Assembly: GCA_016705245.1 (NCBI GenBank)
Contig: JADIYM010000008.1
Coordinates: forward strand, 124,001 to 188,000
Reading direction: 5' to 3'
Length of the DNA: 64,000 bases
From: Blastocatellia bacterium
Lineage (GTDB): Bacteria > Acidobacteriota > Blastocatellia > UBA7656 > JADIYM01
Part shown: positions 55,561 to 64,000 of the stretch, in pieces
Layout of the letters: each line of letters opens with the position of its first letter
How positions within the stretch are numbered: the stretch's first letter is position 1
Notes under the pieces: model-generated
What the model was told of the DNA's origin: nothing
The model's database searches: none
Seen by the model: only the letters and a program-made list of their open reading frames with translations
Made by a program: the position numbers and the translations under genes

Positions 55561-56703
55561 ATGACCGCAGAGCGCATGTCCGTAGACCATTCCGACGCCG
55601 AACGCGCCGAGGACATTGTCCTCAGGGCCGTCGCACACGAACTGCGAATTCCGGTGGACGACCTCACAGCCGAAGCACTTGCCGGGGATGCCTCGTCGCG
55701 TCAATACGTGCGGGTTAGCCATCCCGAACGCTCGATCGTCGGAGTTCGATACCCGAGACCCTTCAGTCTTGGCGACGCATCCACGCAACGACTCGAGCGC
55801 TGGTGTCATGAAAACCCGGACGATGGAGTCCTGACGTTTGCCAACGATCCAGTCTGTCAAATTGAAATGACGGCGCTACTTACTCGGGCCGAAGTGCCCG
55901 TACCCGAAATCCTGGCCGTTGACGATCGCGAAGGCGTCATTCTGCTCGAGGATGTCGGGGACTCGCTCCTCCAGACCTGGATGGCGTCGGCGGATTCGGG
56001 CGCCGTCATTGCCGCCTTCGAGCGCGCCGTCGATCTCATCGGGTGCGTCCGTTCGGCTACCGAAGCAGCGATTGACGCCGGATCGGCTGGCTCGCGACTT
56101 GCGCTCGATGGCGACAAGCTGTTCTGGGAGTTGGAGTTCTTTCTCGTCAATACTTTTGATCGCGCCATCGGCGTTCCCTTGAAGCCCGAACTCGACGCCG
56201 GGTTTCGCAATGAAGCGCGGTTGTTGGCGGATGCGTTGGCCGAACGCCCGCGGTTTCTTTGCCACCGCGACTTTCACGCTCGCAACCTCATCGTTCGCCC
56301 GGGCTCGGATCCGGTGGACGGACTTGTGGTCATTGACTTCCAGGACGCGCGAATGGGCCCTCTGACCTATGACCTCGTTTCGCTTGTCGAGGACCCCTAC
56401 GTCCAGCTCGAGAACTGGCTCCGCCAGAGGCTCGTAGCGCGGTTCCGCGAGCTCGCGTACGTAGACGGAACGTGGCCGGGCGATGTCGATTTCGGCGAGG
56501 AGTACGACCTGATGACCGTGCAGAGGATGCTGAAGGCCGTAGGAACGTTTGCGAATCAAGCCGCGGTACGCGGCAAGCGCGACTATTTGCCCTACATCGC
56601 GCCCGCACTGGCATCCGCAGGCCCGGCGCTCGAGCGACTCGGCCGCTTTCCCGCACTCACCGAGGTGGTGTCGCGGCTTCGCGTGACGCAATTCGAAACG
56701 TAA
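55561..56703 (+). CDS. amgK: AmgK-like sugar kinase (aminoglycoside phosphotransferase fold)
   Basis: 380 residues. Protein-kinase-like fold: N-terminal GDASSRQYVRVSHP, hinge ILLEDVGDSLLQTWM, Brenner loop HRDFHARNLIV and metal loop VIDFQDARMGPLTYDLVSL, all typical of AmgK, which phosphorylates N-acetylmuramate or N-acetylglucosamine at C1 in peptidoglycan recycling. It follows a nucleotidyltransferase gene by 7 bp, the AmgK/MurU pairing. ATG 55561; a second ATG five codons on is possible. Its stop TAA overlaps the asnS start (TAATG). Function is inferred from fold and neighbour. Confidence 0.8.
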   Translation: MTAERMSVDHSDAERAEDIVLRAVAHELRIPVDDLTAEALAGDASSRQYVRVSHPERSIVGVRYPRPFSLGDASTQRLERWCHENPDDGVLTFANDPVCQIEMTALLTRAEVPVPEILAVDDREGVILLEDVGDSLLQTWMASADSGAVIAAFERAVDLIGCVRSATEAAIDAGSAGSRLALDGDKLFWELEFFLVNTFDRAIGVPLKPELDAGFRNEARLLADALAERPRFLCHRDFHARNLIVRPGSDPVDGLVVIDFQDARMGPLTYDLVSLVEDPYVQLENWLRQRLVARFRELAYVDGTWPGDVDFGEEYDLMTVQRMLKAVGTFANQAAVRGKRDYLPYIAPALASAGPALERLGRFPALTEVVSRLRVTQFET

Positions 56704-57997
56704 TGACACAGACCTACATCGAGAACATTGCCGAGCACGTCGGCGAATCCGTCACCATCAAGGGGTGGCTCTACAACATCCGCTCGAGCGGTAAGCTCAT
56801 CTTTCCGCAGGTCCGCGACGGCTCGGGCATTCTTCAATGCGTCGTCTTCAAGAAAAACGTTGCCGAGGAAGTGTGGAACGCCTGCCAGACCCTGACCCAG
56901 GAGTCCTCGCTAATCGTCACCGGTACCGTTCGCGCCGACGAACGGGCGCCGGGCGGGTTCGAGATGGACGTGACGGATGTCGAGATCGTCAGCATCGCTG
57001 AACCGTACCCGATCACCCCGAAGGAGCACGGTGCGGAATTCCTGCTCGACCATCGGCACCTGTGGATCCGGTCGAAGATGCAGCACGCGATCCTGCGGGT
57101 GCGCCACGAGGTCATTCGGGCGGTCCGCGACTACTTCGATTCGCACGGGTTCATCCTCGCCGACACGCCGATCTTCACACCGGCAGCGTGCGAAGGAACA
57201 ACAAGCCTCTTCGAGGTCAATTACTTCGACGACGAGAAGGCGTATCTGACGCAGTCGGGGCAGCTTTACAACGAGGCGACATCGGCGGCGTTCGGCCGTG
57301 CCTATGCATTCGGACCGACGTTTCGGGCCGAAAAGTCGAAGACGCGCCGTCACCTGACGGAATTCTGGATGGTCGAGCCGGAGGTCGCCTATGCGACGCT
57401 CGACGACATCATGGACCTCGCCGAGGACTTCCTGTGCTTCATCGCGGCTCGGGTCCTGGCGAATCGTCGCCCTGAGCTCGAAACACTGGGACGCGACATC
57501 CAGAAGCTCGAGGCGATTCAGAAGCCGTTTCCCCGAATCAGTTACGACGAAGCAGCGAAGATGCTCATCGACGGCGGGCAGGCATTCGAGTATGGAGGCG
57601 ACTTCGGCGCGCCGGATGAGACCTTCATTTCGTCGAAATATGACCGGCCAGTCATGGTGCATCGGTATCCGGCCGCCGTGAAGGCGTTCTACATGAAGCC
57701 CGACCCGACTGACCCGACGAAGGCACTCGGGGTCGACGTTCTCGCACCGGAGGGCTACGGCGAGGTCATTGAGGCGGCGAGCGCGCGTCGGACCTCCAGT
57801 TCCTTCGCGATCAGATCGCCAAGCACGAATTACCGGAAGAAGCGTTCGACTGGTATCTCGACCTGCGGAAATACGGCTCCGTGCCCCACGCCGGCTTCGG
57901 CATGGGCATCGAGCGCTGTGTTGCGTGGATGTGCGGAATCGAACACATTCGCGAAGCCATTCCGTTCCCGCGAACGATTTACCGGACCAAGCCATAG
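56703..57997 (+). CDS. asnS: Asparaginyl-tRNA synthetase (frameshifted)
   Basis: 431 residues after repair, the normal length. N-terminal OB-fold anticodon-binding domain (VTIKGWLYNIRSSGKLIFPQVRDG, in part), class II core with motif 2 (GPTFRAEKSKTRRHLTEFWMVEPE) and motif 3. The frame breaks at about 57771: GTCATTGAGGCGGC stands where GTC-ATT-GGA-GGC-GGC would give the conserved EVIGGGER, so one G is missing. The other frame then reads ERASDLQFLRDQ to GFGMGIERCVAWMCG and IPFPRTIYRTKP and stops at 57997. Every class II motif is intact apart from this indel. TAATG overlap with amgK. Confidence 0.93.
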
Positions 57998-58057
57998 CGA
58001 ACGGTGGACGCCGGTCCTTTGGGGGAGCCGGTGCGGCCGTCTTGAAGGAGCCATTCC

Positions 58058-59383
58058 GTGAGCAGAACCAAAACCCTCATTCTCGGTGCGGCCGGTCGCG
58101 ACTTTCATAATTTCAACACGGTCTTCCGCCGTGACGCCGATACCGAGGTCGTTGCATTCACCGCCACGCAGATACCAAACATCGACGGCAGGCGATACCC
58201 GGCGGCGCTCGCGGGCGAGCACTATCCGGAAGGCATCCCGATCCATGCCGAGGACGACCTCGAGTCACTCATCGCGGACCTACACGTCGCGCAGGTGGTC
58301 TTTGCTTACAGCGACGTCTCGCACGAATACGTGATGCACCTCGCGTCGCGCGCAATCGCGTCCGGCGCGGACTTCCGGTTGATCGGGCCGGCGCTCACGA
58401 TGATTCCGTCGTCGAAGCCCGTAGTCTCGATTTGTGCGGTTCGAACCGGCGCTGGCAAGAGTCCGACGAGCCGCGCCGTCGCAAAGACCTTCATCGAGCT
58501 CGGAAAGCGCGTCGTCGCGATCCGGCATCCGATGCCCTATGGCGATCTCGTGAAACAGGCCGTTCAGCGGTTCGAGACGGTCGACGATCTGGAAGCGAAC
58601 GAGTGCACGATCGAGGAGATGGAGGAGTACGAGCCGCACATAGCGAACGGAGTCATCGTTTATGCGGGCGTCGACTATGAGCGGATACTGCGCGCGGCCG
58701 AACAGGAAGCCGATGTCATCGTCTGGGACGGAGGCAACAACGACCTGCCGTTCTACAAGTCGGATCTCGAGATCGTCGTTGCCGATCCGCATCGTCCGGG
58801 CCACGAGCTGCACTATTTTCCGGGCGAGGCGAACTTCCGTCGCGCCGACGTAATCCTCATCGGGAAGCAGGGCTCGGCGACGCCGGAAGGCATCGAAGCC
58901 GTGAAGCGCTCCGCGGCGGCCATCAACCCGAAGGCGACGGTGATGAACGCCGACATGCGCATCACGTGCGAGGACCCGTCGGCCATCGCCGGCAAACGCG
59001 TGCTCGTCGTCGAGGACGGGCCGACGCTCACGCACGGCGAGATGAAGTATGGCGCCGGGGTCATTGCCGCGAAACAGCACGGCGCGGCCGAGATCATCGA
59101 CCCGAGGCCGTTCGTCGTCGGCGAGATTGCCGAGACGTTTGCCCACTACCCCGGCATCGGCGCGCTCCTCCCGGCCATGGGATACGGCAGAAAGCAGATG
59201 GATGACCTTGCTGCGACGATCAATGCGATCGATTGCGATCTCGTGCTGATAGCGACTCCGATCGACCTGCGACGCGTAGTCGACATCGCCAGGCCATCGA
59301 TGCGTGTCGGATACGAGCTGGCGGAAATTGGCGAGCCGACCATGCGCCAGCTGCTGACCGACTTTCTGGAGCGCCACGCTTGA
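58058..59383 (+). CDS. P-loop NTPase, cyclic 2,3-diphosphoglycerate synthetase-like
   Basis: 441 residues. N-terminal Rossmann-like GAAGRDFHNFN, then a P-loop AVRTGAGKSPTS at about 130, DGGNNDLPF and VEDGPTLTHGEMKYGAG. This pattern matches the archaeal cDPG-synthetase family, whose bacterial members are annotated as GTPases of unknown role. Start GTG 58058 with AAGGAG upstream. TTGA overlap with the following amidinotransferase-fold gene, then arginase, suggests one operon and a possible link with arginine metabolism. Cytoplasmic. Confidence 0.8.
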   Translation: MSRTKTLILGAAGRDFHNFNTVFRRDADTEVVAFTATQIPNIDGRRYPAALAGEHYPEGIPIHAEDDLESLIADLHVAQVVFAYSDVSHEYVMHLASRAIASGADFRLIGPALTMIPSSKPVVSICAVRTGAGKSPTSRAVAKTFIELGKRVVAIRHPMPYGDLVKQAVQRFETVDDLEANECTIEEMEEYEPHIANGVIVYAGVDYERILRAAEQEADVIVWDGGNNDLPFYKSDLEIVVADPHRPGHELHYFPGEANFRRADVILIGKQGSATPEGIEAVKRSAAAINPKATVMNADMRITCEDPSAIAGKRVLVVEDGPTLTHGEMKYGAGVIAAKQHGAAEIIDPRPFVVGEIAETFAHYPGIGALLPAMGYGRKQMDDLAATINAIDCDLVLIATPIDLRRVVDIARPSMRVGYELAEIGEPTMRQLLTDFLERHA

Positions 59384-60285
59384 CCGAAGCCCGCGTCATC
59401 TGCACGAGCGCCGAACTGGCGACATTGCTCGAGGGCGGGCCGCCGGTTCGCCGACCAGAGCCGCAGCGGGTGCTCATGTGCACGCCGGACTTCTTCGATG
59501 TCGTCGATGTGAAGAACGCGTTCATGGAAGGCAACATCGGTTCGGTGGACAGGGTGAAGGCGCGAGCGCAATGGGAGGCGCTCGGTTGTACGTTCGAGGC
59601 TGCGGGCCACGAAGTTCTCGCGATTCCGGGAGTCCAGGGCTGTGAGGACATGGTTTTCACGGCCAATCAGGTGCTGCCCGGGATGGGCGACGACGGGCGG
59701 CCGTATGTGGTCCTGAGTCGAATGCGCCATCCGTCGCGACGCAATGAGATTCCCTTTTTCCGTGACTGGTTCGAGGCGAACGGCTATCGGATTCTGGAGG
59801 TGCCTGAGTCGGTCCCGTACTTCGAGGGCCAGGGCGACGCAATCTGGCATCCGGGAAAGCGTATGCTGTGGGGTGGCTACGGACAGCGAACGTCGGTCGT
59901 CGCGTACGAAGCCATCTCGGCGATGCTCGACACGCCGGTCGTGGCGCTCGAGCTCGTCCATCCAAGCTTCTACCACCTTGATACTGCATTCTGTGCGCTG
60001 TCGAACGATGCGGTGCTCTTGTTTCCTGGCGCTTTCTCGAAGGAAGGGATGAAATTGATCCGGCGCGGATTCGAGCGAGTCCTCGAAGTCTCGGAACACG
60101 AGGCGACGAAAGGATTCGCCTGCAATGCCCACGCCCTGGATGGACGTACCGTGATCATCCAGCGTGGATCGCCGGAAGCCGTGGCCAGATTGACGGGGGC
60201 CGGATTCGAGGTCGTCGAAGTGGAGACTGGGGAGTTCATCAAGAGTGGCGGATCGGTCTTCTGCATGAAGATGATGATCTACTGA
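59380..60285 (+). CDS. Amidinotransferase-fold hydrolase (DDAH/arginine-deiminase-like)
   Basis: About 301 residues. Pentein-fold guanidine-modifying enzyme: acidic and Asn substrate residues in GCEDMVFTANQ, catalytic His in HPSFYHLDTAFCAL, and a catalytic Cys near the C-terminus (SGGSVFCMKMMIY). Homologues act on arginine, dimethylarginine or ornithine. Start inferred as TTG 59380, overlapping the previous stop (TTGA); an upstream reading to 59233 lies inside the neighbour. It sits directly before arginase, so a role in arginine breakdown is likely. Confidence 0.85.
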   Translation: MTEARVICTSAELATLLEGGPPVRRPEPQRVLMCTPDFFDVVDVKNAFMEGNIGSVDRVKARAQWEALGCTFEAAGHEVLAIPGVQGCEDMVFTANQVLPGMGDDGRPYVVLSRMRHPSRRNEIPFFRDWFEANGYRILEVPESVPYFEGQGDAIWHPGKRMLWGGYGQRTSVVAYEAISAMLDTPVVALELVHPSFYHLDTAFCALSNDAVLLFPGAFSKEGMKLIRRGFERVLEVSEHEATKGFACNAHALDGRTVIIQRGSPEAVARLTGAGFEVVEVETGEFIKSGGSVFCMKMMIY

Positions 60286-60353
60286 TGAGCGAACGGGCGT
60301 TGGATGGATCCATAAGGGCGATTAGGCGATCGGTCGGAAGGTCTGTGTCAGAT

Positions 60354-61265
60354 ATGAACAAGCGAGTGCACATCATTGGCGTACCGATGGACCTAGGCGC
60401 CGGCCGTCGCGGAGTGGACATCGGTCCCTCGGCGCTGCGCGTTGCCGGACTCGGGGCGAAGATCGGAGAGCTCGGCTATCCGGTCACCGATGAGGGCAAC
60501 GTCTTCGTCGAGCTCGTCGAGCGACTGAAGGACGAGAACTGCAAGGCACACTACCTCGATGAGATCGTCGGCGCTTCTGTCAGATTGGCCGACATGACAA
60601 AGGCTGCGCTCGACAACGACGGAATGCCTGTCGTTCTTGGCGGCGACCACTCGATCGCCGTCGGCAGCGTCTCGGGAGTCGCGAAGCACTTCCACGAGAT
60701 TGGCCAGCGTGTCGGCATCATCTGGTTCGACGCGCACGCCGACATGAACACTCCCGAGTCGACGCTCTCGGGAAATATCCACGGCATGCCGCTGGCCTGC
60801 CTCATGGGCCGCGGGCCGTCCGAGCTCGTCAATATCGGCGGATTCGCCCCGAAGGTCGATCCGAAGAACGTGGCGCTGATCGGCATTCGCGACATCGATC
60901 CGGGAGAGCGAGCGTTGATCCGGGAAATGGGCGTCCGGGCATTTTCTGCACGCGAGATGGACGAACGTGGAATGAACGCAATCATGGATGAGGCGCTCGA
61001 GATCGCGTCGAACGGTACTGCGGGATATCACGTGACGCTCGACGTCGATTTCATCGATCCGAGGTTTGCACCTGGAGTCGGAACTCCGGTTCCGGGAGGC
61101 GCTACATATCGCGAGAGTCATCTGGCCATGGAGCGGATCGCGGATCACGGCGGGATGCTCTCACTCGAATACGCGGAACTGAACCCCATCTTCGACGTGC
61201 GCAACCAGAGTGCTGAAGTCGGCGTCGAACTGCTGCTTTCGGCACTCGGCAAGAGCATTTTGTGA
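60354..61265 (+). CDS. rocF: Arginase
   Basis: 303 residues. Hydrolyses arginine to ornithine and urea with a binuclear Mn site: GGDHSIAVGS, FDAHADMNT, TLDVDFIDP and GVGTPVPGG. The N-terminal MNKRVHIIGVPMDLGAGRRG at ATG 60354 is the family start; GGAAGG lies upstream. An ATG at 60285 overlaps the previous stop (TGATG) and is the alternative start, adding 23 poorly conserved residues. Part of the arginine-related cluster. Confidence 0.9.
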   Translation: MNKRVHIIGVPMDLGAGRRGVDIGPSALRVAGLGAKIGELGYPVTDEGNVFVELVERLKDENCKAHYLDEIVGASVRLADMTKAALDNDGMPVVLGGDHSIAVGSVSGVAKHFHEIGQRVGIIWFDAHADMNTPESTLSGNIHGMPLACLMGRGPSELVNIGGFAPKVDPKNVALIGIRDIDPGERALIREMGVRAFSAREMDERGMNAIMDEALEIASNGTAGYHVTLDVDFIDPRFAPGVGTPVPGGATYRESHLAMERIADHGGMLSLEYAELNPIFDVRNQSAEVGVELLLSALGKSIL

Positions 61266-61379
61266 CTTGTGGATCGAGGGCCGTTGCCTTCGGCCAAAGA
61301 ATGGCAATCGCGCGGCCTGCGGGCGAGTCCAGGCTTGAGATCGGGCGGCGAGTGATATCTGTCGATTGAAGGAGTTTGT

Positions 61380-62486
61380 GTGACCCGTTCGAGAATTCGC
61401 GTCGGCGTCATTTTCGGTGGCCGGTCCGGCGAACATGAGGTGTCTCTCAGGTCGGCCAAGTCGGTCATCGACGCGATGGACCCCTCTCGCTACGACATCG
61501 TCCCGATCGCCATCACGAAGTCCGGCAAGTGGCTGGCGTCTTCCGACGCCACGCAACTGCTGCCCGAAGCCGTTGTCGATCGTGGCGATACGGAAGTGGC
61601 CATTTTCGGCGATCCAACACACGGAGACCTTGTCCGGATCGACACGGGGGCGGGCTCCGGCTCCGTCGCGCGCCTCGACGTCATCTTTCCGGTGCTTCAC
61701 GGTACTTTCGGCGAGGACGGAACCATCCAGGGGCTTCTCGAACTTGCGAGCATTCCGTACGTCGGCAGCGGCGTGCTCGGCTCGGCAGCCGGAATGGACA
61801 AAATCGCGATGAAGATGCTTTTTCGCGATGCTGGACTGCCGATCGTGCCGTTCATCCATTTCACGCGAACGCAGTGGGAAGCGGACCGCGAGACCGTTCT
61901 CGACCGGGTCGACGCAGAGCTTGTGTATCCCGTCTTTGCGAAGCCCGCCAACCTCGGCTCGTCTGTCGGAATCGCGAAAGCCGTCGACAGGACGTCGCTC
62001 GTGGCCGCCATAGACGAGGCTGCGAGGTTTGACCGCCGACTGGTGGTCGAGCAGGGAATCGACGCTCGCGAAATCGAGGTGGCGGTGCTTGGCAACGATG
62101 CTCCGTCTGCGAGTGTTCCCGGCGAGATCATCCCGCACGCGGACTTCTACGACTACAACACGAAGTACGTGAACGAGGTTGCCGAATACGCGATTCCGGC
62201 GCCGCTCGACGCCCCGACGACCGAACTGATTCGAGACCTGGCCGTCCGGGCATTCCAGTCGATCGACGCCGCGGGCCTTGGACGCGTTGATTTCTTCGTC
62301 GAACGTGGGACCGGTACCGTCTATGTGAACGAGATCAACACCATGCCCGGATTCACGAAGATCTCGATGTACCCGAAACTCTGGGAAGCGACGGGACTGG
62401 CCTATGGACCACTGATCGATCGACTGATCGAACTGGCGTTCGATCGACATCGCGAAACAGCTCGATCCGAGCGTTCGGTGGGCTGA
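61380..62486 (+). CDS. ddl: D-alanine--D-alanine ligase
   Basis: 368 residues, ATP-grasp enzyme making the D-Ala-D-Ala dipeptide for peptidoglycan. Motifs: FGGRSGEHEVSLRS, HGTFGEDGTIQGLLE, GSAAGMDKIAMK, KPANLGSSVGIAK and NEINTMPGFTKISMYPKLW. GTG 61380 has GAAGGAG upstream. A GGCCG-CGGCC hairpin in the 114-bp gap to arginase is too weak to call a terminator. A small lipoprotein gene follows. Confidence 0.95.
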   Translation: MTRSRIRVGVIFGGRSGEHEVSLRSAKSVIDAMDPSRYDIVPIAITKSGKWLASSDATQLLPEAVVDRGDTEVAIFGDPTHGDLVRIDTGAGSGSVARLDVIFPVLHGTFGEDGTIQGLLELASIPYVGSGVLGSAAGMDKIAMKMLFRDAGLPIVPFIHFTRTQWEADRETVLDRVDAELVYPVFAKPANLGSSVGIAKAVDRTSLVAAIDEAARFDRRLVVEQGIDAREIEVAVLGNDAPSASVPGEIIPHADFYDYNTKYVNEVAEYAIPAPLDAPTTELIRDLAVRAFQSIDAAGLGRVDFFVERGTGTVYVNEINTMPGFTKISMYPKLWEATGLAYGPLIDRLIELAFDRHRETARSERSVG

Positions 62487-62526
62487 CAGTCAACAAGACG
62501 GATGAACTTGAAGGAATGACGCACCA

Positions 62527-63034
62527 ATGATTACGCGAAACATGATGATGGCCTCAGCTCTTGCCTTTGCGGTCGCGACCGTCGGCTGCGGTGATTCGGC
62601 TGGAACTAAACCGGTCAACTCGTCGAATGCGAACTCCGCGGCGCCTGGACGCGACACCGCCAAGGTCGAGCCGAAAGTGCTGAAGGACGAGGCCGGACCT
62701 GATGGATCGCGAATCGTCGTCAGGCAACTTGAGAGCGGCGACACCGTGGCCGTCCGCCGGTGGGAGGCCGGCGCCGTCAAGAAGGTCACCAAGCGGACGA
62801 AGAGTGGAGTAACGAAGGCAATTCGCGTTGTACTTCGAAACGGCAAAGTCTCATCGCCTCGACGATGCGACGGCGATCGAGCACGCGCTGGACTGGACTG
62901 GTGACCAGATCGCCGATGCTGCGAAGAAGCTCGGGAAGAACGTGGATGAGCCGGCCTCCGACGCGGATGACGCGGATGAACCGGCGGCACCGTCAGCCGA
63001 CAAGCCGAAGGCCGGCAACTCGAACGCGAAGTAG
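62527..63034 (+). CDS. Small lipoprotein of unknown function (frameshifted)
   Basis: About 168 residues after repair. Lipobox signal (MASALAFAVATVGCGDS, Cys at about residue 21), a charged middle region (KKVTKRTKSGVTKAI), then an acidic, Ala-rich C-terminus (DEPASDADDADEPAAPSADK). The frame breaks at about 62828: removing one T from CGCGTTGTAC gives AIRVYFETAKSHRLDD and continues to a stop at 63034. No enzymatic motif. Last plus-strand gene of the window. Confidence 0.7.
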
Positions 63035-63099
63035 CAGAGAGGCCGAGGGGGAAGGGCCGGCCCTCGCTCGCCGAACGCCTCGCACACCGGCTTTGCCCT

Positions 63100-63987
63100 T
63101 CAGGTCGCGCCAGGAATCGCCGCTTGGGGGACCGCGAGCGATAGAGCGGGTCGCGCCAGGCGCCAGCCGGACGTGCTCCAGCTACGCGTAGCGGTTTCGT
63201 TCAGCGGCTCAGGCCCTGTCGCGCCTTCGGCGCTTTTCGGAGGACTTGTCGGCGGATTCCGCTCAAGTGCGTATCGAACGACGGCGAGTCCGGCGATCGC
63301 CGCTGTTTCCGCGCGAAGGACTCCCGCTCCGAGCGACACGCAATGCGCATTCGATACTTCGAGCAGACGCCGTTCCTCATCGCTCCAGCCACCCTCCGGT
63401 CCCACGACCACGGTGACCTCTTCGGGCGCGCCGAGCTCCTCGAGGACGATTCGGATCGGATGCGCGTCGCGCTCGACGAGGGCGACGACCGGCTCATCCG
63501 AATTCGCAAGCAATTCGCCAAGCGTTCGCGGCGTTTCGATGGACGGAAGCGTCAACCGCTCAGATTGCTTTGCGGCCTCGATCACTATCCTTCGCCAACG
63601 CTCGAGCCGTTTCTCCGAGCGTTCGGTATCCAGGTGAACTTCGCTGCGGTCGGCAATCAACGGGATGATTCTACCGACACCAAGCTCGGTCGCCTTCTGC
63701 ACGATCAGGTCCATTCGCTCGCCCTTCACGAGAGCCTGCGCCAGTGAAACGCGAGGACGAGTCGGTACCTCGGGCTCCACGACCGAGTCGATCACGACGA
63801 ACGTACAATCGCCGGAGTGGCGATCGATGCGGCCACGCCACCCGCGTCCCGCACCGTCGAAGCACGTCACGGCGTCGCCTTCTCGAAGTCGAAGGGCGCG
63901 GCGGGCGTGGTGAGATTCATCGCCGCGCAGCGTGAGCCCGGCTGGTCCGGCATCCGCCGGCGCCACGAAAAACCGACGTTCCGTCAC
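63100..63987 (-). CDS. rsmE: 16S rRNA (uracil(1498)-N(3))-methyltransferase RsmE
   Basis: 295 residues. N-terminal PUA-like domain (RRFFVAPADAG, GDESHHARRALRLREGD), then the SPOUT knot with VQKATELGVGRIIPL, VGPEGGWSDEER and the final LGAGVLRAETAAIAGLAVVRY (partly given). Methylates N3 of U1498 in 16S rRNA. The family normally ends near this last helix; here about 55 residues follow, and they contain LNETATRSW, which translates repeat copy 3 (63186-63204). So repeat DNA has probably extended the reading frame. Confidence 0.92.
   Translation of the reverse strand: MTERRFFVAPADAGPAGLTLRGDESHHARRALRLREGDAVTCFDGAGRGWRGRIDRHSGDCTFVVIDSVVEPEVPTRPRVSLAQALVKGERMDLIVQKATELGVGRIIPLIADRSEVHLDTERSEKRLERWRRIVIEAAKQSERLTLPSIETPRTLGELLANSDEPVVALVERDAHPIRIVLEELGAPEEVTVVVGPEGGWSDEERRLLEVSNAHCVSLGAGVLRAETAAIAGLAVVRYALERNPPTSPPKSAEGATGPEPLNETATRSWSTSGWRLARPALSLAVPQAAIPGAT
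63186..63204 (-). repeat. Interspersed 19-bp repeat, copy 3
   Basis: Minus-strand copy identical to 6-24. It lies inside the C-terminal extension of the rsmE reading frame. Confidence 0.6.
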
Positions 63988-64000
63988 GGCCGTCTCATCG

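Noticed and set aside
61280..61296. Terminator between arginase and ddl
   Set aside because: Only a 5-bp stem and no T run.

Overview
This 64 kb window is GC-rich, densely coding bacterial chromosome with no rRNA, tRNA, prophage or transposase gene that I could see. The gene content suggests an Acidobacteriota-like organism: a Ser/Thr kinase opening with a small Cys-rich ribbon, a complete type IV pilus locus with PilS/PilR, a FbaB-type class I aldolase, a MGDG-synthase-like glycosyltransferase, and secreted proteins with GDW-type repeats. The phylum is an inference from protein style; no marker gene was compared.

Layout. 0.1-7.4 kb: SRPBCC protein, Ser/Thr kinase with TPRs, amidohydrolase, fructose-bisphosphate aldolase, agmatinase-family ureohydrolase. 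7.4-15.3 kb (minus strand): two tandem signal peptidases I, RNase III, a secreted protein, an FtsB-like protein, phosphohexomutase and a two-domain ABC permease. 16-22.2 kb (plus): RpoD, MGDG-like glycosyltransferase, SDR reductase, a large polytopic membrane protein and a conserved unknown. 22.3-34 kb (minus): the type IV pilus locus pilB-pilT-pilC-pilS-pilR-yfhO-like-pilin-pilA, with a good sigma-54 promoter in front of pilA. 34-40 kb: repeat-rich accessory genes (TPR protein, DinG-like helicase, LolA-like protein, truncated S41 protease). 40-45.5 kb (plus): MazG and a two-gene molybdopterin oxidoreductase whose Fe-S and NrfD subunits are fused. 45.4-51 kb: metallophosphoesterase, unknown secreted protein, TrmH-family methyltransferase, GDW-repeat metalloprotease. 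51.3-63 kb (plus): a long co-directional run of beta-propeller protein, CYTH phosphatase, sugar nucleotidyltransferase, AmgK-like kinase, AsnRS, cDPG-synthetase-like GTPase, amidinotransferase-fold hydrolase, arginase, Ddl and a lipoprotein. RsmE closes the window on the minus strand.

Two features stand out. First, at least seven genes, including the essential rpoD and asnS, are broken by single-base indels whose repair restores textbook protein motifs, and one more has an in-frame TGA inside its signal peptide; assembly error is the simplest explanation. Second, the intergenic regions carry several different families of long, near-perfect inverted repeats (arms of about 30-110 bp). One lies between pilS and pilR, one appears to have truncated the S41 protease, and one appears to have extended the rsmE reading frame.

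Functional links inferred from proximity: pilus expression through PilS/PilR/sigma-54; arginine or agmatine breakdown (amidinotransferase-fold hydrolase, arginase, agmatinase); cell-wall sugar salvage (AmgK-like kinase with a nucleotidyltransferase, plus Ddl); and a cytoplasm-facing, quinone-linked molybdoenzyme.
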